Of a stretch of DNA of 64,000 bases, positions 59,352-64,000 are shown in pieces. Location: contig SUUE01000002.1 of NCBI GenBank assembly GCA_015062685.1, positions 62,001 through 126,000 of the forward strand. The letters are read 5' to 3'. Both the position numbers and the translations under genes were made by a program. The DNA is from Coriobacteriaceae bacterium (GTDB lineage: Bacteria > Actinomycetota > Coriobacteriia > Coriobacteriales > Eggerthellaceae). The notes under the pieces are model-generated. The model was given only the letters and a program-made list of their open reading frames with translations. It had not been told where the DNA came from and searched no databases. The first letter of the stretch is position 1. The number at the start of each line of letters is the position of its first letter.

Positions 59352-60356
59352 TTACTTGCTCTTTACTTCCTTGCCCTTCTCCTTGAAGTACTTCGCAGCG
59401 CCCGCATGGTACGGAACAACGTCGTAGGAGACGGCCTTGTCGAGGCTGAACTCCTTGAACTTGGCGTTGTTGCCCGCCAGCTCGTCGAGGTTGTTGAAGA
59501 TATCGGAGACGAACTTGTACACGTCGTCCTCGGAGACCGAATCGCTCGCGAGCACGATCGAGTCCACCGAAACGCCGCCCACGGCCGCGTCGATGCCCTT
59601 GTAAGTCCCTGCCGGGATGGAGACGATGTTGTAGTAGGGCGACTTCTCCTTGAGCTTCTTGGCATGCTCATCGTCAATGGCAACCAGGTAAGCCTGCTTG
59701 GAGGTGCAGAGGTCGGTGATCGCGGACACCGGAGCGCCGGCCGTGATGAAGCCGGCATCGATCTTGCCGTCCTTGATGGCGTCGACCGTGTCCTGGAACT
59801 TCTGGTAGGTCGGCGTGATGTCGTTGAGCGTCATGCCGTACACGTCCAGCACGTCGACGGCGTTGAAGTAGACGCCCGAGCCCGAGTCGCCAACGGACAC
59901 GTTCTTGCCCTTGAGGTCGGCAACGGACTTGATGTTGGGATCGCAGGTCACGATGTGGACGATCTCCTCGTAAAGGCTCGCGACGGTCGCGAAGGACGTG
60001 ATGGGCTTGTCCTTGAAGTCGTCGAACGTCGAGCCGTTGTACGCGTAGGAAGCGACGTCGGCCTGGCAAAACGCCAGCTGAGCCGTCTTGTCCTCGAGCT
60101 CGAGCACGTTGGCCTTGGAGCCGCCGCTCGAGACGGCCGTCACCTTGAGGCCCGCGTTGGTCGAGGCATGCTCGGCCATGAGCGTGCCGAGCGCGTAATA
60201 GGTGCCGGACTCGCCGCCGGTCACGAAGCGAAGATCCTTGCCCGCAGCAGCAGGGGCGCCCGACGAGCTTCCGCCCGAAGAGCAGCCGACCAGCGCGATC
60301 GATGCTGCCATCGCCGCGCCCGCTCCGATAAACCCACGCCTTGAAAGTGTTGACAT
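59352..60356 (-). CDS. TAXI-family TRAP solute-binding lipoprotein, first copy
   Basis: A 334-residue binding protein. It has a Tat-like signal (SRRGFIGAGAAM) with lipobox (LVGC), then the TAXI domain: RFVTGGESGTYYALGTLMA, AVSSGGSKANV, FCQADVASYAYNG and GVYFNAVDVLDVYGM. ATG 60356 has AAGGA upstream. The frame continues to 60434 without signal-peptide features. It is the first gene of the transporter operon, with its own promoter and a hairpin after it. Confidence 0.9.
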   Translation of the reverse strand: MSTLSRRGFIGAGAAMAASIALVGCSSGGSSSGAPAAAGKDLRFVTGGESGTYYALGTLMAEHASTNAGLKVTAVSSGGSKANVLELEDKTAQLAFCQADVASYAYNGSTFDDFKDKPITSFATVASLYEEIVHIVTCDPNIKSVADLKGKNVSVGDSGSGVYFNAVDVLDVYGMTLNDITPTYQKFQDTVDAIKDGKIDAGFITAGAPVSAITDLCTSKQAYLVAIDDEHAKKLKEKSPYYNIVSIPAGTYKGIDAAVGGVSVDSIVLASDSVSEDDVYKFVSDIFNNLDELAGNNAKFKEFSLDKAVSYDVVPYHAGAAKYFKEKGKEVKSK

Positions 60357-60458
60357 CGTTGGTTCCTTCCCTTCTTTCCTCATCCCCTTGTAACCGCAGC
60401 GAAGGGCGCCTTGATCGGCCCTGCTTGCGGGCATGCGCGTTTTGCATGCATTTTCGTC

Positions 60459-60484
60459 ATTATACAGGTTGCTCTAGCGCGCTA
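60459..60484 (-). promoter_or_regulatory. Promoter with palindrome for TRAP operon
   Basis: On the minus strand a consensus TATAAT (60459-60464) lies 103 nt before the binding-protein ATG. Ten bases upstream of it is the perfect 10-bp palindrome TAGCGCGCTA (60475-60484), inside the -35/-10 spacer, where a repressor could act. The -35 hexamer is not consensus. Confidence 0.55.
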
Positions 60485-60539
60485 AAGCGAAAAGTTAACC
60501 GAGCGACCCCAAACTTAACAATATCGGCCCTGATGGGAG

Positions 60540-61298
60540 CTATTTCGCCTTGCCCTGGTTCGCAACCTTGTTGATCTTCGCCTCGATGACCGCGGGGTCT
60601 CCCAGGTACTTCTTCTCGATCACGTTCATGTCTGCGTCGAAGGTGTAGACGAGCGGCACGGCCGTGGGGATGTTCAGCTTGACGATCTCCTCCTCGCTCA
60701 GGCCCTCGAACTTCATCACGAGGGAGCGCAGCGAATTGCCATGCGCGGCGATGAGGACGCGCTTGCCCGCCTTCATCTGGGGCAGGATCTCGCTCTCGAA
60801 GTAAGGCCACGTGCGGGCGATGTTGTCCTTGAGGCATTCGTGCATGGGCACGTCAGCGGGGTCCACGTCGCGATACGCGGGCAGCAGGTGGGCATCGCGC
60901 TCGTCGCCCTCCTCGAGCGCGGGCGGGCGGGTATCGAAGCTACGGCGCCAGACGAGCACCTGGTCCTCGCCGTACTTCGCGGCGGTCTCGGCCTTGTTGA
61001 GGCCCTGCAGCGCACCGTAATGCCTCTCGTTGAGACGCCACGACTTCACGACGGGAAGCCAGGCGCGATCCATCTCGTCGAGCACGATGTTGAGCGTGTG
61101 GATGGCGCGCTTGAGGTAGCTGGTGTAGCACAGGTCGAAATCGAACCCGGCTTCCTTGAGCGCGCGGCCGCCCTCGGCCGCCTCGGCGCGGCCAGCTTCG
61201 GACAGGTCGACGTCCGCCCATCCAGTGAAAAGGTTCTTCTTGTTCCATTCGCTCTCGCCATGTCGGATGATCACGAGCGTCATCGTATCGTTAGACAT
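60540..61298 (-). CDS. gpmA: 2,3-bisphosphoglycerate-dependent phosphoglycerate mutase
   Basis: A 252-residue glycolytic/gluconeogenic enzyme interconverting 3- and 2-phosphoglycerate. The catalytic His lies in [20 protein letters not shown] (residues 7-26). [20 protein letters not shown] and [17 protein letters not shown] hold the other active-site residues. The length fits the cofactor-dependent family. ATG 61298 has AAAGGGG upstream. It stands alone, between the TRAP operon and the terminator of the symporter gene. Confidence 0.96.
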   Translation of the reverse strand: MSNDTMTLVIIRHGESEWNKKNLFTGWADVDLSEAGRAEAAEGGRALKEAGFDFDLCYTSYLKRAIHTLNIVLDEMDRAWLPVVKSWRLNERHYGALQGLNKAETAAKYGEDQVLVWRRSFDTRPPALEEGDERDAHLLPAYRDVDPADVPMHECLKDNIARTWPYFESEILPQMKAGKRVLIAAHGNSLRSLVMKFEGLSEEEIVKLNIPTAVPLVYTFDADMNVIEKKYLGDPAVIEAKINKVANQGKAK

Positions 61299-61343
61299 CG
61301 ATACCCCTTTCAGTTCATTTTTAACGCACGCTCGATGATACCG

Positions 61344-61381
61344 TAAAAACAAACGGGACGCCCTGTTCGGACGCCCCGTTT
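61344..61381 (-). terminator. Rho-independent terminator of symporter gene
   Basis: On the minus strand AAACGGGGCG and CGTCCCGTTT form a 10-bp stem with one G-T pair. An 11-nt loop separates them and GTTTTTAC follows directly. This is a standard intrinsic terminator, 20 nt after the symporter stop. Confidence 0.85.
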
Positions 61382-61401
61382 CGATAACCGCAGACCGGCG
61401 T

Positions 61402-62979
61402 TTAAAGCTCCATCTCCTTGATCTCCTCGGTCTTCGTGCCGCGTGCCATGGAGCACTTGGCCACGAACCCGGACAACGCGATCAGCGCGATGGCATTGGG
61501 GAGCACCATGAGCTGGTTGAACATGTCCTGGAGCTCCCAGACGATGTCGTTCTGGAGCACCGTGCCGAGGAACGTGAAGAACGCGGCGAGCAGGGCGAAC
61601 ACCAGCACGGGCACCTTGTCGTTCTTCTTCCTGAACAGGTACTGCACGTTGAGCTTTGCAAACAGGTTCCACGAGAGGATGGTAGAGAAGGCGAAGAACA
61701 GCAGGCAGATGCAGACGAATATGGCGCCGCCGCCCTGGGTCATGAACGCGCCGAACGCGAGCTGAGCCATGTTCGTCTTGGAGATGCCGATCGCGCCAGC
61801 GAGCTTGGCGGGGTCCTTCATGTCGGCGTCGGTGAGCACGGCCTCGCCGGACTCGTCCACGAGGTCGCCGTTCGCGTCAACCGTGTAGCCTTCGACGATC
61901 GCGTCCCCTTCGGCGGCCACGAACGCCGCCACCGTGTCGTACTTGCCCGCATTGTCATAAGCCGTGGCGAGCGGGCCGTCGCCCACGTAGAGCACGCTGA
62001 TCACAACGAGCGCCGTCATGGTCACGACCACGACGGTGTCGATGAACACGCCGATCATGGCCACGACGCCCTGATCATGCGGATCCTTCACGTTGGCGAG
62101 GGCGTGCGCGTGCGGCGTGGAGCCCATGCCCGCCTCGTTGGAGAACAGGCCGCGCTTCGCGCCCTGCGTCACGGCCGCCCAGATGCCGAAGAACGCGCCG
62201 CCCAAACCCGCAGCCGGGTTGAACGCGCACTGGAAGATCAGCGCGAAAGCAGCGGGCACGTTGCCAGCATTCATGACGAGCACGACGATTGCGCCGCAGA
62301 TGTAGAGGACGGCCATGATGGGCACGAGCTTCTCGGTGACGCTCGCCAGGCGGTGAAGGTTACCGATGAAGATGAAGCCCGCGAACACGGCGACGAACAG
62401 GCCGATGAGCCACGTCGGCACGTTGAACGCGTGGTTCATGGTCTCGCCGATGGAGTTGGACTGCACCATAGGACCGATGATGCCGAGCGCGATGATCGCA
62501 GCGATGGCGAAGAACGCCGCGAGTGCCTTGCCGCCGTTCCCCTTGAAGGCGGTCGTGATGTAGTACGCGGGGCCGCCGTGCGTCACGCCGTCCTTGTCGA
62601 TGACCTTGGTCTTCTGTGCGAGCGAAGCCTCGGCGTAGTTGGTCGACATGCCCAGGAGCGCGATGATCCACATCCAGAAGATGGCACCCGGGCCGCCGAT
62701 GAGGATGGCGCCGCAGGCGCCGACGATGTTGCCGGTGCCCACCTGGGCGGCCACCGCCGTCGCGAGCGCCTGGAAGGAGCTCATGGCGCCTCCCTGGTCG
62801 CCGCCGGAAAGCGACAGCTCGCCGAACATCTTCTTCCACCCCTCGCCGAAGCAGCGGAACTGCACGCCCTTCGTGCGGATCGTGAAGAAAAGGCCCGTGC
62901 CGATGAGCAGTATCAGCAGCACGTAGTTGGATAAGTACGAATTGATCGTCGAAACGACGTTGAGCACCGCTTCTTCCAC
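61402..62979 (-). CDS. Sodium:alanine/glycine symporter (AGCS family)
   Basis: A 525-residue transporter with about 11 membrane segments. The AGCS signature is clear: [20 protein letters not shown], followed by [21 protein letters not shown]. It imports glycine or alanine with sodium. A hydrophilic loop (residues about 365-410, [16 protein letters not shown]) lies between late helices. I chose GTG 62979 (VEEAVLNVV) with AGAGGGG upstream; the longer open frame to 63048 runs into the riboswitch region. The glycine riboswitch upstream indicates glycine as a regulator and probable substrate. Confidence 0.93.
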   Translation of the reverse strand: MEEAVLNVVSTINSYLSNYVLLILLIGTGLFFTIRTKGVQFRCFGEGWKKMFGELSLSGGDQGGAMSSFQALATAVAAQVGTGNIVGACGAILIGGPGAIFWMWIIALLGMSTNYAEASLAQKTKVIDKDGVTHGGPAYYITTAFKGNGGKALAAFFAIAAIIALGIIGPMVQSNSIGETMNHAFNVPTWLIGLFVAVFAGFIFIGNLHRLASVTEKLVPIMAVLYICGAIVVLVMNAGNVPAAFALIFQCAFNPAAGLGGAFFGIWAAVTQGAKRGLFSNEAGMGSTPHAHALANVKDPHDQGVVAMIGVFIDTVVVVTMTALVVISVLYVGDGPLATAYDNAGKYDTVAAFVAAEGDAIVEGYTVDANGDLVDESGEAVLTDADMKDPAKLAGAIGISKTNMAQLAFGAFMTQGGGAIFVCICLLFFAFSTILSWNLFAKLNVQYLFRKKNDKVPVLVFALLAAFFTFLGTVLQNDIVWELQDMFNQLMVLPNAIALIALSGFVAKCSMARGTKTEEIKEMEL

Positions 62980-63062
62980 TTGGTGATCCCCTCTCCTCGA
63001 TTGGTCTACTGCGCTGGAGAAGGTCGAAAGTGAGTGCCGAAACTGCATTCGGCGCGTGTATC

Positions 63063-63155
63063 GTCTCTGTCCTTTTGCCTGAGAGTTTCAACCGGGCCCG
63101 GTGGCACGGCCTTGCACCTTCGGCACTCATTTAAGAGTTCTCCAGAGTTTCCTCC
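63063..63155 (-). ncRNA. Glycine riboswitch, single aptamer
   Basis: The minus strand shows the glycine aptamer hallmarks in order: CTCTGGAGAAC, then GTGCCGAAGGTGCAAG, a variable GC hairpin around GGGCCCGG, and ACTCTCAGGCAAAAGGACAGAG. Only one aptamer is visible before the symporter start (84 nt downstream), not the common tandem pair. A CG-rich hairpin lies upstream (63155-63180), and a possible -10 (TATGAT) at 63186-63191. The rest of 62980-63301 holds no gene. Confidence 0.92.
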
Positions 63156-63301
63156 ACCTCCGGTTCGCCGAAGCGTCCTGGAGGCATCATAGGAGTTGCG
63201 CTGGGGTCAGTATGAACGCGGAAACTTTGCATTGCAACAAGTTTTTCGCCAACGGCGCCCTTCGAAACGATATCGAAACGAGCGCCTGCGGACGGCGCCG
63301 C

Positions 63302-64000
63302 TCACACTCGACGGGGCTGGTCCCCCACGGGCGCCCAGCGGCCATCCGGCTGACGCGCGATGAGCCCCCTGGCCTCGGCTTGCACGAGACGCTCCATGAG
63401 CCGCGCCCGGGCATCGGTCTCCCCGAAGCACCCCACGGCCACGCGCAGGAGCTCGTCGAGCGACGATGGCTGCGCCAGCACGGCCTGCAGGACGGGATCG
63501 TCCCCCACGCCGTCGTGCGGGCGTCGCCCCGTGTCCGCCCATTTGAGCATTCCACACGACCTGAAGAGCGCCTCCTCGAAGCTCTCGTCGTCCACGATGG
63601 GCGTCGCGCCCTGGAGCAGCAGCCGGTTCGACCCGCGCGAGTACTCGGACGTGATGGCACCAGGAACCACGAGAACGTCCCTGCCCGCCTCGAGCGCCTC
63701 GTCGGCAGTGGAAAACGTCCCGCTCGGAAGCCCCGCCTCGACGATGAGCACGGCATGCGCGAGCCCCGCGATGAGCCTGTTGCGGGTGCGGAACATGTTG
63801 GGGCGCGGCCTCATGTCCCAGGGGTGCTCGCTCACCACCGCCCCGCCCGCGTCGACGATGCGCTGGAACAAGCCGCGATGCTCGGCAGGGTAAAGCTCGT
63901 CGCATCCGCCGCCGAGGAAAACGACGGTGCGCCCTCCGGCCTCGAGAGCCGCGCGGTGCGCCTCCGAATCGCACCCGCGCGCGCCGCCCGAGACGATGAC
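63302..64000 (-). CDS. dprA: DNA processing protein DprA, 3' part
   Basis: The frame is open to the window end, so the 5' part is missing; about 232 codons are visible. The DprA Rossmann fold is recognised by VSGGARGCDSEAHRAA, FLGGGCDELYPAEH, PRPNMFRTRNRLIAGL and VLIVEAGLPSGTFSTA. The C-terminal 60 residues form the winged-helix domain (DPVLQAVLAQPSSLDELL ... LMERLVQAEARGLI). DprA loads RecA on incoming single-stranded DNA during transformation. Visible family motifs are intact. The family glycine-isoleucine-Asp motif (GGARGID) is GCD here. Confidence 0.93.
   Translation of the reverse strand, partial: VIVSGGARGCDSEAHRAALEAGGRTVVFLGGGCDELYPAEHRGLFQRIVDAGGAVVSEHPWDMRPRPNMFRTRNRLIAGLAHAVLIVEAGLPSGTFSTADEALEAGRDVLVVPGAITSEYSRGSNRLLLQGATPIVDDESFEEALFRSCGMLKWADTGRRPHDGVGDDPVLQAVLAQPSSLDELLRVAVGCFGETDARARLMERLVQAEARGLIARQPDGRWAPVGDQPRRV

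Overview
The window is a gene-dense, high-GC stretch that looks like the chromosome of an anaerobic actinobacterium of the class Coriobacteriia, most likely family Eggerthellaceae. This placement is inferred from gene content: surface proteins ending in a KTGD-type anchor with a short basic tail, a Tat-exported fumarate-reductase-like flavoprotein divergent from a 12-helix membrane LuxR regulator, TAXI-type TRAP transporters, and an alternative (siroheme-dependent) heme pathway. No ribosomal RNA, CRISPR array, transposase, integrase or phage gene was found. About 46 genes are called, including one tRNA.

Layout. 1-8.8 kb: end of a Pr6Pr-type membrane protein, a remnant of a surface-protein anchor, then two large Tat-exported cell-surface proteins, the second with a zinc phospholipase C-like domain. 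8.8-15.8 kb: FGGY sugar kinase with a HAD phosphatase, an orphan STAS protein, a small zinc ribbon, a membrane protein plus HD-domain protein, a DsbA-like thiol oxidoreductase and an MFS exporter. 15.8-20.2 kb: a cytoplasmic molybdopterin oxidoreductase, a decayed LuxR regulator, a GMP synthase that has only the synthetase half, and an acetyltransferase. 20.2-28.1 kb: an arylsulfotransferase-like lipoprotein, a PucR-type regulator and, divergent from it, a five-gene operon with two tandem fucose-isomerase-like proteins, two small paralogous proteins and a SufE protein. This is the strongest candidate for an undescribed system. 28.1-30.5 kb: ZIP metal transporter, sigma factor and MerR regulator.

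30.5-41.5 kb, minus strand: one compact heme operon, sirC-hemA-hemC-cobA/hemD-ahbC-hemB-ahbD/ahbAB fusion-hemL, followed 40 nt later by a tRNA-Glu(CUC) gene. It encodes the tetrapyrrole route from glutamyl-tRNA through siroheme to heme. The heme synthase radical-SAM domain is fused to both siroheme-decarboxylase modules and carries a His-Pro-Gly-Gly repeat at its N-terminus.

41.5-64 kb: flavoprotein and divergent LuxR regulator with inverted repeats between them, alanine racemase, a GGDEF/EAL protein with a dead GGDEF site, an asparagine synthase lacking the start of its glutaminase domain, class III fructose bisphosphatase and a PPi-type phosphofructokinase, a SixA-CHAD fusion, a TAXI-TRAP transporter with two binding proteins around one fused permease, phosphoglycerate mutase, a glycine-riboswitch-controlled amino-acid symporter, and the 3' part of dprA running off the end.

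The heme, flavoprotein, TRAP and molybdoenzyme genes fit an anaerobe living on amino or organic acids by respiration. The FBPase, PFK and GpmA genes point to gluconeogenic/glycolytic control. Two separate amidotransferases here lack a working glutaminase domain, which suggests biosynthesis fed by free ammonia.
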